Assembly (NCBI GenBank): GCA_035388025.1
Contig: DAOOPA010000006.1
Location: forward strand, 1 to 34,729
Reading direction: 5' to 3'
Source: JAAZMX01 sp035388025
Lineage (GTDB): Bacteria > Patescibacteriota > Patescibacteriia > UBA2196 > GWA2-42-15
DNA length: 34,729 nucleotides
The notes under the pieces are model-generated. The model saw only the letters and a program-made list of their open reading frames with translations. It did no database searches and was not told where the DNA came from. Positions 6,805-13,373 of this stretch are shown in pieces; position 1 is the stretch's first letter, and each line of letters opens with the position of its first letter. A program made the position numbers and the translations under genes.

Positions 6805-7344
6805 TTAAATTGGCGTCTTATCCACCCGGCAAAGATAACCGATAATCTTAAAAAGCAAATGAAACAAAAGCCCAAGTAGAATAGCCACCAAAATAATATT
6901 AATAGAAACGGAAATCAGCGGCCAGCTCAAAAGCGTGCCGCCAACCACCCAATCAAGCTGGTCAAAGGGGAACCATGGTTGGCCGGGCTCAATATTTAGC
7001 TGGCGCTTGAAAAAACTCTTGAGCGCGTCGCCCAGAATCGCGCCGAGACCCATCACGACTCCGGCCCAAAGGCTGACAGTGTCGTAATTAATCAAACTAA
7101 GATCGTGAATTGAGGGACAGGAATTATATAAATATTTTTGCCAAAGAAAAAATAAAAAAGCGGCTAGAGTGCCGATAATAAACCCGCGCCAAGTTTTGTG
7201 GCTACCAAAGATTCTTGCGCCTCTGAATTGTAGATGAAAATCCAGCGGGTAATCCAAACGCGGCAAAAGGTGGCGGGAAAGTGAGGCAAAAATATTGGCC
7301 AGGCCAAGGGGCAAATATAGCCAAATAATTTGGAGGATAAACAT
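6805..7344 (-). CDS. CDP-archaeol synthase (CarS)-like integral membrane protein
   Basis: This 179-residue polytopic protein resembles the CarS/DUF46 family, relatives of CdsA that use CTP to activate a lipid alcohol phosphate. The diagnostic signature is present: GSHKTWRGF near residue 48, GAILGDALKSFFKRQ, and PGQPWFPFDQLDWVVGG. About five hydrophobic segments flank these motifs, including an N-terminal one and two near the C-terminus. In archaea the substrate is digeranylgeranylglycerol phosphate; bacterial homologues are known in lineages with reduced lipid pathways, and their substrate is uncertain. It lies 11 bases after the hypothetical gene at 7356 and upstream of recO on the same strand. 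The family call is confident; the substrate is not determined. Confidence 0.8.
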   Translation of the reverse strand: MFILQIIWLYLPLGLANIFASLSRHLLPRLDYPLDFHLQFRGARIFGSHKTWRGFIIGTLAAFLFFLWQKYLYNSCPSIHDLSLINYDTVSLWAGVVMGLGAILGDALKSFFKRQLNIEPGQPWFPFDQLDWVVGGTLLSWPLISVSINIILVAILLGLLFHLLFKIIGYLCRVDKTPI

Positions 7345-7355
7345 ATCAATAAAAA

Positions 7356-7634
7356 CTAGGCCTGATTGTCGCCCTCGCCGATAAACTCGCTTTCCATTTT
7401 GATAATTTGGTCTATCTTGGCAAGATCACCGGAAGCAAGCGCCTCTTTTTTCGCCTTGAATAATTCGTTTATTTTTACCAGATTATCAGGAGAATCATTG
7501 AGTAGCTTGCCAAAAGCCAAAAGGACTTCCGGCGAGAGATCTTCAACTATTTCCGATAATTTCTCTCGATCAGCACGCTCAAGCTCTTGATTGTTGGCAA
7601 TGATTGTTTTGATTTCAAAAATTATATTGTTCAT
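7356..7634 (-). CDS. Small helical hypothetical protein
   Basis: This is an unrecognised 92-residue acidic protein predicted to be almost entirely alpha-helical (MNNIIFEIKTIIANNQELER...). It starts four bases after the stop of the exported protein gene at 7639, so translation is probably coupled. The open frame extends further upstream to 7847, but that part overlaps the neighbouring gene in another frame and reads as a shadow, so ATG 7634 is preferred. Methionines a few codons upstream are also possible. Repeated Asp/Glu/Lys heptads (about 20-80) could form a helical bundle. No function is proposed. Confidence 0.6.
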   Translation of the reverse strand: MNNIIFEIKTIIANNQELERADREKLSEIVEDLSPEVLLAFGKLLNDSPDNLVKINELFKAKKEALASGDLAKIDQIIKMESEFIGEGDNQA

Positions 7635-7638
7635 ATTA

Positions 7639-8358
7639 TTATTCATTAGGTTCATTAACAACTTCAACACTACCGGGCGTAATTTCGGCAACAACACGAT
7701 AAGAACCGCCTTCAATCTCCTGAAATTTAATATTGCTAAGTTGAAAAAAAGCCGCAAAATCAAGATTAGATATATCCCCAAGCGACGCTGGTAATCCACC
7801 CTTGCCTTTACCAGACAAAAGATTGTGTCGATAATCTTGGGCCGCAAATGTCAGGGCGTTGGCGAGGGCGTGTTCCTGATCCTTGCCATAACCCATGACA
7901 ACCATCTTTTCTCCGGATGGGACAAATTTGTTTCCAGGGCCTATTCCTACGACAGCGTTAGCTGACTCATAAGACTGTGATGGGTTTTCCATCGCCTGTC
8001 TTAACGAACTGCGCCCACCCTTTAGTTTCCGGCTACCAAAAACAAATACTGGACCACCTGGCGGCATATTGTCGGCTATTTGTTGGGTATTGACCGTGCT
8101 CCCGTTGATCTCCAAATTGTGTTCTGCCCAGGCGGTCTCGCCACCAAAAGTTTTTAGAGCTAACGCCATTTGTTCTCCCAAATAAAAGATTCGTTCGGCC
8201 GCTTCCACTGGAGACTTACCACCTAAATCTGCTTCACTAAATTTTGGTAACATGCCTTTTAATTCTTCGTGATCACTTGTCTTTTTGGCTTCGGCTGACC
8301 CGCTAAGAACAAAGAGAGTGGTCAATAAAATAATTAATTCCCTGCCTCCACGCCTCAT
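7639..8358 (-). CDS. Hypothetical exported protein
   Basis: This is an unrecognised protein of 239 residues. From ATG 8358 it begins with a typical signal peptide: MRRGG, a hydrophobic run ELIILLTTLFVLSG, and a likely SAEA cleavage site followed by KKTSDHEE. The frame stays open to an ATG at 8454, which would add a 32-residue polar extension and bury the signal peptide; neither start has a clear Shine-Dalgarno site. The mature part is mixed alpha/beta, with a Gly/Ser-rich middle and two regions reading like strand-rich repeats (VVGIGPGNKFVPSGEKMVVMG and FQEIEGGSYRVVAEITPG). It is 107 bases (or 11 if the longer start is used) after ileS and probably in the same transcript. It could be a SIMPL/LPP20-like periplasmic domain, but this is a guess. 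Confidence 0.6.
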   Translation of the reverse strand: MRRGGRELIILLTTLFVLSGSAEAKKTSDHEELKGMLPKFSEADLGGKSPVEAAERIFYLGEQMALALKTFGGETAWAEHNLEINGSTVNTQQIADNMPPGGPVFVFGSRKLKGGRSSLRQAMENPSQSYESANAVVGIGPGNKFVPSGEKMVVMGYGKDQEHALANALTFAAQDYRHNLLSGKGKGGLPASLGDISNLDFAAFFQLSNIKFQEIEGGSYRVVAEITPGSVEVVNEPNE

Positions 8359-8465
8359 CCGCTTGAGAAAAACCGTCTTCTCCCCTTCTACAAGAGAACC
8401 CATCGCTTGATTTGGGCCAAGTTCTGATCGCGCAACGCCTCTTTTTTCGCTCATAAGTTTGGTAG

Positions 8466-11327
8466 TTAATTGATAATTTTATTTATCTTAATACCCACTT
8501 CTGACTCGTTCACCTTTACTTTTTCTAATTCTTCCACGCTCGCCTCCAAGCTGTCGGCCAAGGTGCCTTTCTTTAATTCCTCGCCATACTTTTCAAAAAC
8601 TTTGTTTAATAGTTCATCCTCGGCGCGATAAGAGATTTTGATTCGATCTTGAATAGTCAATTTCATTTCCTTGCGAATGTTATTGATGGTGCGAATCAAT
8701 TCACGCACAATCCCCTCTTCTTTGAGTTCATCATTCAGGGTCGTATCTAGCTCTACGGTTAATTCGCCTTCGCCTTCAACCTGCTCAACCTCTTTAATAT
8801 TTAGTTCATCTTTAAGCAAATCAAGATATTCTTCATTAATTTTGAGTTTTGAATTTCGAATTTTGAGTTTCCCTAATGGCTGACGAATTTTGATACCGGC
8901 TTCGGCGCGCTCGGCCAAACCGAGTTCAACGACTTGGCGCACGGAATTCATTTGGGTTAATACCTTTTGATCAATTAATTCTTCCTTGGCTAGCGGCCAA
9001 ACATCTAGATGCACTGATTCCTGTTCGCCTTTTAACTCTTGATACAAATATTCAGCCAGGAAAGGAGTGGCTGGCGCTAATAATTTTGATAACTCCAAAA
9101 GAACATAATGCAGGGTGGACAGCGCGGAATTTTTGTCGGCTTCATCGTCGCCCTTAAAACGTTCGCGTGAACGGCGGAGATACCAGGTGGAGAGTTCTTC
9201 AATAAAATCTCTGATCTGGCGCGCGCCGGTAAAAATATCATAATGGTTCCAACTGTCACTAACTGCCTTGATTAATGAATTTAATTTAGCCACAATCCAT
9301 TTATCTAGAATATTCCTCAACTCATCTTGCTTGGTTTCTTGTTGCGCGTACATTTGATAAAAAGAGAGGACGTTCAATAGGGTGGTAAAGGTACGAGTGG
9401 ATTCTTTGAGCAGTTGTTCGTCAAACCTTTTGGCTTCGCCAGGCTGATTGACTGTGTACAAATACCAGCGGACAGCGTCGGCGCCATATTTTTCAAACAT
9501 CTCCCAGGGATTGACGACATTGCCAATATGTTTGGACATCTTCTGGCCGTTTTTATCCAAAATATGGCCGAGACAGATGACATTTTTGTAAGGCGCTCTC
9601 TTGCCGAGAAGTGTGGCCACGGCCAAAAGCGTATAAAACCAGCCGCGCGTTTGATCAATGGCTTCGGAAATAAATTCGGCCGGATAATATGCGCCACTGT
9701 CAATCAACTCTTTGTTTTCAAAAGGATAATGGAGTTGGGAAAAAGGCATGGCGCCTGAATCAAACCAGCAGTCTATTACTTCCGGTGTGCGTTTCATTAC
9801 ACCGCCGCACTTTTCACATTTGATTGTCACTTCGTCAATGAATGGCCGGTGTGGGTCAACAATTTTTTGACCGCTTAATTTTTCTAATTCTTCAAAACTA
9901 CCGACAACTTTTATCTCTTGGCAAGCCGAACAGCGCCAAACTGGGATAGGCGTGCCCCAATAACGTTCCCGGGAAATGCCCCAGTCCTTGGCCTCGCGCA
10001 ACCATTCGCCAAAGCGGCCTTCTTTGATATGAGCTGGTTCCCAGTTGATCCCTTCATTATTTTTGATCAGTTGATCGTGCAGAGTACTCATCTGGAAAAA
10101 CCAGGCATCTTTGGCGTAGTAAATCAGGGGCGTATCACAACGCCAGCAAAAAGGATAGTCATGGGCATAATTTTCGGTTTTGAATAAAATGTTTCTGACC
10201 TTGAGATCGGCGATAATTTCCGGCTCGACATCTTTGACAAAGCGTCCCTGCCATTGAGGCACAAGCTCATTGAAAGTACCATCTAAATTTACCGAGTGGA
10301 CTTTGGGCAGACCGATTTTTTCGCCTAGCTCATAGTCATCAGCGCCATACATCACGGCCGTGTGAACAACGCCGGTGCCATCTTCGGTGGAAACAAAATC
10401 AGCGGCGTAAACTTTGAAGGCATTTTGGTAATTGGTGTGTTGTTCAGTAACAACACCAGGAAAGAGCGGTTCGTATTCAAGACCAACCAGATCTTTTCCT
10501 GAAATTTTATCCTGCACGAGTGTAAATGACTCTGGCCAATTTTCACCTAAAACTTTTGCTATTAAGTCTTTGGCTAAAATGTATTTTTCTTTGATCTCTT
10601 TGTTTTCTATCAAGACATAATCAATGTTCTCACCGACGGCCAAAGCGACATTGCCAGGCAAGGTCCAAGGTGTGGTGGTCCAGGCGAGAATATATTCATT
10701 TGGTTTGTCTTTGAGTTTAAATTTGATATAAACTGAATCCTCCTTAACATTTTTATAGCCTTGGGCGACTTCGTGTGAAGATAGAGCTGTACCGCAACGC
10801 GGACACTGTGGCACGACTTTGTAGCCCTGATACATCAAACCGCGCTCATAAACCTGCTTGATAATCCACCACAGACTTTCAATATATTCATTGTGATAAG
10901 TGACATAGGGATGTTCCATATCTACCCAGAAAGCAACTCGCTCGGTCATTTTTTCCCAGTCGCCAACATACTGCCAAACGCTTTCTTTGCATTTTTCATT
11001 AAATTCTTTGACGCCATAAGCTTCGACGTCTTTTTTATTTTTCAAGCCTAATTTTTTTTCTACTTCCAATTCGACCGGTAAGCCATGGGTATCCCAACCA
11101 GCGCGGCGCTCAACCCGAAAGCCGTTCATGGTTTTGAAACGGGGAATTAGATCTTTGAACGCCCGAGCTTCGACATGATGAATGCCTGGTTTGCCATTGG
11201 CGGTGGGTGGACCTTCATAAAAAACAAAATTACCCTGGGGCGCGTCTTTGCCCAAGGTTTTTTTGAATATTTCTTTGTCTTGCCAGAATTTGAGGATTTC
11301 CAGCTCTTTTTCCGGAATGTTTAACAT
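8466..11327 (-). CDS. ileS: Isoleucyl-tRNA synthetase, type 2
   Basis: This 953-residue class I synthetase charges tRNA-Ile. The HIGH-equivalent is PGIHH at 47-51, the KMSKS loop is KMSKH at 596-600, and WTTTPWTLPGN marks the editing domain. Zinc-type Cys pairs occur at CPRCG (175-179), CWRC (394-397), CSAC (466-469) and CEKCGG (504-509). The motif spelling and C-terminal domain fit the eukaryote-like type 2 IleRS that is often tolerant of mupirocin. Residues 817-828 (KLKIRNSKLKIN) translate a repeat segment (8838-8870) sharing an exact 19-nt word with a glycosyltransferase gene at 17185-17203. It lies in the anticodon-binding domain between conserved blocks. A promoter is seen at 11337-11365, implying an almost leaderless mRNA. 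Confidence 0.98.
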   Translation of the reverse strand: MLNIPEKELEILKFWQDKEIFKKTLGKDAPQGNFVFYEGPPTANGKPGIHHVEARAFKDLIPRFKTMNGFRVERRAGWDTHGLPVELEVEKKLGLKNKKDVEAYGVKEFNEKCKESVWQYVGDWEKMTERVAFWVDMEHPYVTYHNEYIESLWWIIKQVYERGLMYQGYKVVPQCPRCGTALSSHEVAQGYKNVKEDSVYIKFKLKDKPNEYILAWTTTPWTLPGNVALAVGENIDYVLIENKEIKEKYILAKDLIAKVLGENWPESFTLVQDKISGKDLVGLEYEPLFPGVVTEQHTNYQNAFKVYAADFVSTEDGTGVVHTAVMYGADDYELGEKIGLPKVHSVNLDGTFNELVPQWQGRFVKDVEPEIIADLKVRNILFKTENYAHDYPFCWRCDTPLIYYAKDAWFFQMSTLHDQLIKNNEGINWEPAHIKEGRFGEWLREAKDWGISRERYWGTPIPVWRCSACQEIKVVGSFEELEKLSGQKIVDPHRPFIDEVTIKCEKCGGVMKRTPEVIDCWFDSGAMPFSQLHYPFENKELIDSGAYYPAEFISEAIDQTRGWFYTLLAVATLLGKRAPYKNVICLGHILDKNGQKMSKHIGNVVNPWEMFEKYGADAVRWYLYTVNQPGEAKRFDEQLLKESTRTFTTLLNVLSFYQMYAQQETKQDELRNILDKWIVAKLNSLIKAVSDSWNHYDIFTGARQIRDFIEELSTWYLRRSRERFKGDDEADKNSALSTLHYVLLELSKLLAPATPFLAEYLYQELKGEQESVHLDVWPLAKEELIDQKVLTQMNSVRQVVELGLAERAEAGIKIRQPLGKLKIRNSKLKINEEYLDLLKDELNIKEVEQVEGEGELTVELDTTLNDELKEEGIVRELIRTINNIRKEMKLTIQDRIKISYRAEDELLNKVFEKYGEELKKGTLADSLEASVEELEKVKVNESEVGIKINKIIN
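8838..8870 (-). repeat. Intergenic-type AT repeat inside ileS
   Basis: This in-frame segment of the repeat family encodes KLKIRNSKLKIN. Bases 8838-8856 (AATTTTGAGTTTTGAATTT) are identical to 17185-17203 in a glycosyltransferase gene. The local protein sequence is Lys/Asn/Ile-rich between conserved IleRS blocks (RQPLG before it, EEYLDLLKDELNIKEV after it). Confidence 0.8.
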
Positions 11328-11336
11328 AGTGAGTTT

Positions 11337-11365
11337 ATTGTATAAAATTTGGGTGAATTTGGCAA
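11337..11365 (-). promoter_or_regulatory. Promoter for ileS
   Basis: On the minus strand, TTGCCA (11360-11365, 5/6) is followed after 17 bases by TACAAT (11337-11342, 5/6). Only nine bases separate the -10 from the ileS ATG, so the transcript would be leaderless or nearly so. A competing TATAAT lies at about 11367-11372 with a weak -35. Confidence 0.6.
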
Positions 11366-11387
11366 ATTATAAAGAAAAAATGGGCAA

Positions 11388-11416
11388 TTGACTATGACGA
11401 TGATTTGGATTATAAT
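11388..11416 (+). promoter_or_regulatory. Promoter for the thioredoxin-CcdA fusion
   Basis: TTGACT (11388-11393) and TATAAT (11411-11416) are separated by exactly 17 bases. The site lies upstream of ATG 11439 and inside the longer open frame, which argues that the longer frame's N-terminus is not translated. It is back to back with the ileS promoter. Confidence 0.75.
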
Positions 11417-11438
11417 TAATTTTACTAAAAATATACTT

Positions 11439-12620
11439 ATGTCTAAAAAAACAAAGCTACTTATTTTAGCTACGATAATCGCGTTTGGCGCGATGTTTTT
11501 TAATTTTCAAATGGCCAAGGCGATAGAGAAAAAACCGGTCTATTTTTTCTGGGGTGACGGCTGTCCGCACTGCCACACGGAACAGGTTTTTTGGAATAAG
11601 ATAAATGATAATTATCCAGACATTGAATGGATCGCCTATGAAACCTGGAAAAACGAAGAGGGCTATAAAATAATGCAAACAATGACCAAGGCGAAGTTCG
11701 GCAAGGCTGAAGGACGGGTGCCTTTAGTCATAATCGGCGAGGAAAAAATTCTCGGTTTTCGAGATGAGGAAACCACGGGCGTGGAAATCATGGAAGCGCT
11801 AGACAGATACACCGGGACTAAACACGCGCGATTGGCCGCTGACACCACTGGACCGACGGGCAAAGACGCTTTTAAATTCCCCCTGATCGGCACAGTGGAT
11901 GCCAAAAAATTATCTCTGCCAATCCTGACGGCGGCTTTGGGCTTGATTGATGGCTTTAATCCATGCTCCATGTGGGCGCTACTCGTCATGATCACGCTTT
12001 TGATCAATGCGGGCGATAAGAAAAAAATGTGGTTGGTTGGTTGGACATATATTGGCGCTTCGGCTTTTTCCTATTTCTTGTTTTTAACTGCTTGGTTCAA
12101 CACCTTTCTGCAATTTGGCTATTTACAAGCAGTAAAAATTGTTATTGGACTTTTAGCGGTTGGCGTGGGCAGCTATTTCCTGCGTGATTTTTACAAAAAA
12201 AGAAAACAAGAGGCTCTCACCTGCGAGGTGACTTCGGAAAAAACCAAGGGCAAAATCATCGCCCGATTGGAGAAGACATTGAAAAAAGAAAAAACTATAG
12301 CAATCATCGTCGGCATAGCATTAATCTCTTTTAGCATTAACTTGGTAGAACTTTTGTGCTCGGCCGGCATTCCGGCGATCTATACGCAGATCTTATCACA
12401 AAGTGAATTACCCAAAATCAGCTACTACCTTTATCTTTTGGGCTATGATTTTTTCTACATGCTGGATGATATTGTGGTGCTTCTCATCGCGGGCTTTACC
12501 TGGAAGATGTTTTCCGGCAACCAGAAATACGCCAAGTATTCTCACCTGATCGGCGGACTGCTTTTGGTGGTGCTCGGAATTATTATGATTTTTCGGCCAG
12601 GACTTCTGATGTTCAAATAG
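11439..12620 (+). CDS. Exported thioredoxin-like domain fused to CcdA/DsbD-type membrane domain
   Basis: This 393-residue protein probably carries reducing or oxidising equivalents across the membrane to extracytoplasmic thiols. An N-terminal signal or anchor (6-28) is followed by a thioredoxin/glutaredoxin-like domain with the active site CPHC at 42-45 and a cis-Pro candidate in GRVPLVIIG (residue 95). From about 160 there are six hydrophobic segments. Cys176 (DGFNPCSMW) and Cys307 (VELLCSAGIP) match the redox Cys pair of CcdA/DsbD. The start at 11439 follows a promoter at 11388-11416; the frame opening at 11388 overlaps that promoter. Partner substrates are not visible nearby. The domain order (thioredoxin first) differs from DsbD, whose thioredoxin-like domain is C-terminal. 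Confidence 0.88.
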   Translation: MSKKTKLLILATIIAFGAMFFNFQMAKAIEKKPVYFFWGDGCPHCHTEQVFWNKINDNYPDIEWIAYETWKNEEGYKIMQTMTKAKFGKAEGRVPLVIIGEEKILGFRDEETTGVEIMEALDRYTGTKHARLAADTTGPTGKDAFKFPLIGTVDAKKLSLPILTAALGLIDGFNPCSMWALLVMITLLINAGDKKKMWLVGWTYIGASAFSYFLFLTAWFNTFLQFGYLQAVKIVIGLLAVGVGSYFLRDFYKKRKQEALTCEVTSEKTKGKIIARLEKTLKKEKTIAIIVGIALISFSINLVELLCSAGIPAIYTQILSQSELPKISYYLYLLGYDFFYMLDDIVVLLIAGFTWKMFSGNQKYAKYSHLIGGLLLVVLGIIMIFRPGLLMFK

Positions 12621-12692
12621 CGGTAAGCGAGACAAGCGAGGTAAGCAATAAACAGTAAATAATAAAGATATAAGCAATTTTAAAATAAACTT

Positions 12693-12923
12693 ATGGAAAA
12701 TGATAACAAAGAAATCAAGAATAAAACCGGCTGGCCCACTGATGCAGAAGAGCGCATCATCGGCCCGATCAATAAGAGGCAACTTATTATGATGGTGGCT
12801 GGGGGCATGGCAGTGTTTATAGCCAAAGAGTTGTTCCCATTTAAAATAATGTTCATTATAGTGGCGATAGTGATTATTATAATAATAAAACTCTGGAACG
12901 AAAGCCCGAATAAGCCGGTTTAA
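12693..12923 (+). CDS. PrgI-like small membrane protein
   Basis: This 76-residue protein has two adjacent hydrophobic helices (about 31-47 and 51-66). The segment before them, EERIIGPINKRQLIMMVAGG, resembles the P-(L/I)-x-x-R-Q-L opening of the PrgI family, small proteins encoded with type IV secretion-like ATPases in Gram-positive and CPR genomes. No VirB4 or VirB6 homologue is in this window, so the family call is tentative. It lies 72 bases after the thioredoxin-CcdA gene and is followed by a strong terminator, so it is probably the last gene of that operon. No Shine-Dalgarno site precedes its ATG. Confidence 0.6.
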   Translation: MENDNKEIKNKTGWPTDAEERIIGPINKRQLIMMVAGGMAVFIAKELFPFKIMFIIVAIVIIIIIKLWNESPNKPV

Positions 12924-12935
12924 TAATTTTTAACT

Positions 12936-12967
12936 AAAACCGCCTCGCGGGGACACGAGGCGGTTTT
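12936..12967. terminator. Strong bidirectional intrinsic terminator
   Basis: A perfect 12-bp stem (AAAACCGCCTCG 12936-12947 with CGAGGCGGTTTT 12956-12967) encloses an 8-base loop, with a T tract on either strand. It closes the plus-strand operon at 11439-12923 and also insulates it from the minus-strand tRNA. Confidence 0.9.
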
Positions 12968-12980
12968 ATGATTGATAAAG

Positions 12981-13080
12981 ATTTCTACCCGACTTTAGTC
13001 GGGGTCTTGCGAGCTTTAGCTTGTGGGTCAAGAACAACAACTAAAGTTGCCTGTACCCTCGGCTAAAGCCGGGTAGAAAT
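12981..13080. mobile_element. 100-bp four-hairpin REP/MITE-like element
   Basis: The element is bounded by inverted ends ATTTCTACCC (12981-12990) and GGGTAGAAAT (13071-13080). Inside are four hairpins in a row: CCCGAC-TTTA-GTCGGG (12988-13003), GCGAGC-TTTA-GCTTGT (13009-13024), CAAC-TAAA-GTTG (13038-13049) and CTCGGC-TAAA-GCCGGG (13058-13073). The first pair have TTTA loops and the second pair TAAA, so the whole element is also one large palindrome. The outer hairpins differ by paired changes (GAC/GTC against GGC/GCC) that keep the stem. This resembles REP/BIME units mobilised by Y1 (IS200-like or RAYT) transposases; none is encoded here. It sits between a terminator and tRNA-Glu. Confidence 0.75.
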
Positions 13081-13095
13081 ATAAGATTGCATTCT

Positions 13096-13170
13096 TGGTA
13101 CCGCCACGGGGAATCGAACCCCGATTACCAGGATGAGAACCTGGCGTCCTAACCGTTAGACGATAGCGGC
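13096..13170 (-). tRNA. tRNA-Glu (anticodon CTC)
   Basis: The minus strand folds into a complete cloverleaf of 75 nt including an encoded CCA. The acceptor arm is GCCGCTA with TGGCGGT, the anticodon stem CCAGG/CCTGG encloses the loop TTCTCAT with anticodon CTC, and the T arm is CGGGG-TTCGATT-CCCCG. The discriminator base is A. It reads GAG codons. The CCA is genomically encoded. The 3' end lies 15 bases from the four-hairpin element. Confidence 0.95.
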
Positions 13171-13173
13171 GTA

Positions 13174-13292
13174 AAAAATTCAAAATGTAAATCTCAAAAC
13201 GTAAAATGACAAATCAAAATTTAAAATTATATAAATTATCTCCCGAAAGGAGATACTAAAATTTTGATTTTTGATATTTGATTTTTGATTTT
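13174..13292. repeat. AT-rich palindrome with TATCTCC/GGAGATA core
   Basis: AT-rich arms (AAATCAAAATTT-type on the left, AAAATTTTGATTTTTGATAT on the right) surround a 7-bp stem TATCTCC (13237-13243) and GGAGATA (13249-13255) with loop CGAAA. The core holds both an SD-like AGGAG and its complement. The arms share words with the element at 46-132. The repeat lies between the tRNA-Glu gene and its presumed promoter. The 12924-13373 gap holds no gene other than the tRNA. Confidence 0.8.
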
Positions 13293-13303
13293 CTTCTTGT
13301 ATT

Positions 13304-13331
13304 AATTTACCAGCTTTGGCGAATTTGTCAA
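13304..13331 (-). promoter_or_regulatory. Possible promoter for tRNA-Glu
   Basis: On the minus strand, a perfect TTGACA (13326-13331) and a weak TAAATT (13304-13309, 4/6) are 16 bases apart. It would read through the palindrome at 13174-13292 before reaching the tRNA. The -10 is weak, so this is tentative. Confidence 0.4.
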
Positions 13332-13373
13332 AAAGACGGACCGAACAGACGGCCGCGGGCGTTTTTGTTTGGG

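Noticed and set aside
7635..7847. N-terminal extension of the small helical protein to 7847
   Set aside because: It overlaps the exported protein gene in another frame, reads as low-quality sequence, and a good ATG exists at 7634.
9414..9758. A 114-residue plus-strand open frame inside ileS
   Set aside because: It lies antisense to conserved IleRS motifs and has no recognisable protein features.
11388..11438. N-terminal extension of the thioredoxin-CcdA protein (MTMTMIWIIINF...)
   Set aside because: The extension covers the -35 and -10 boxes of the promoter and the signal peptide already starts at 11439.
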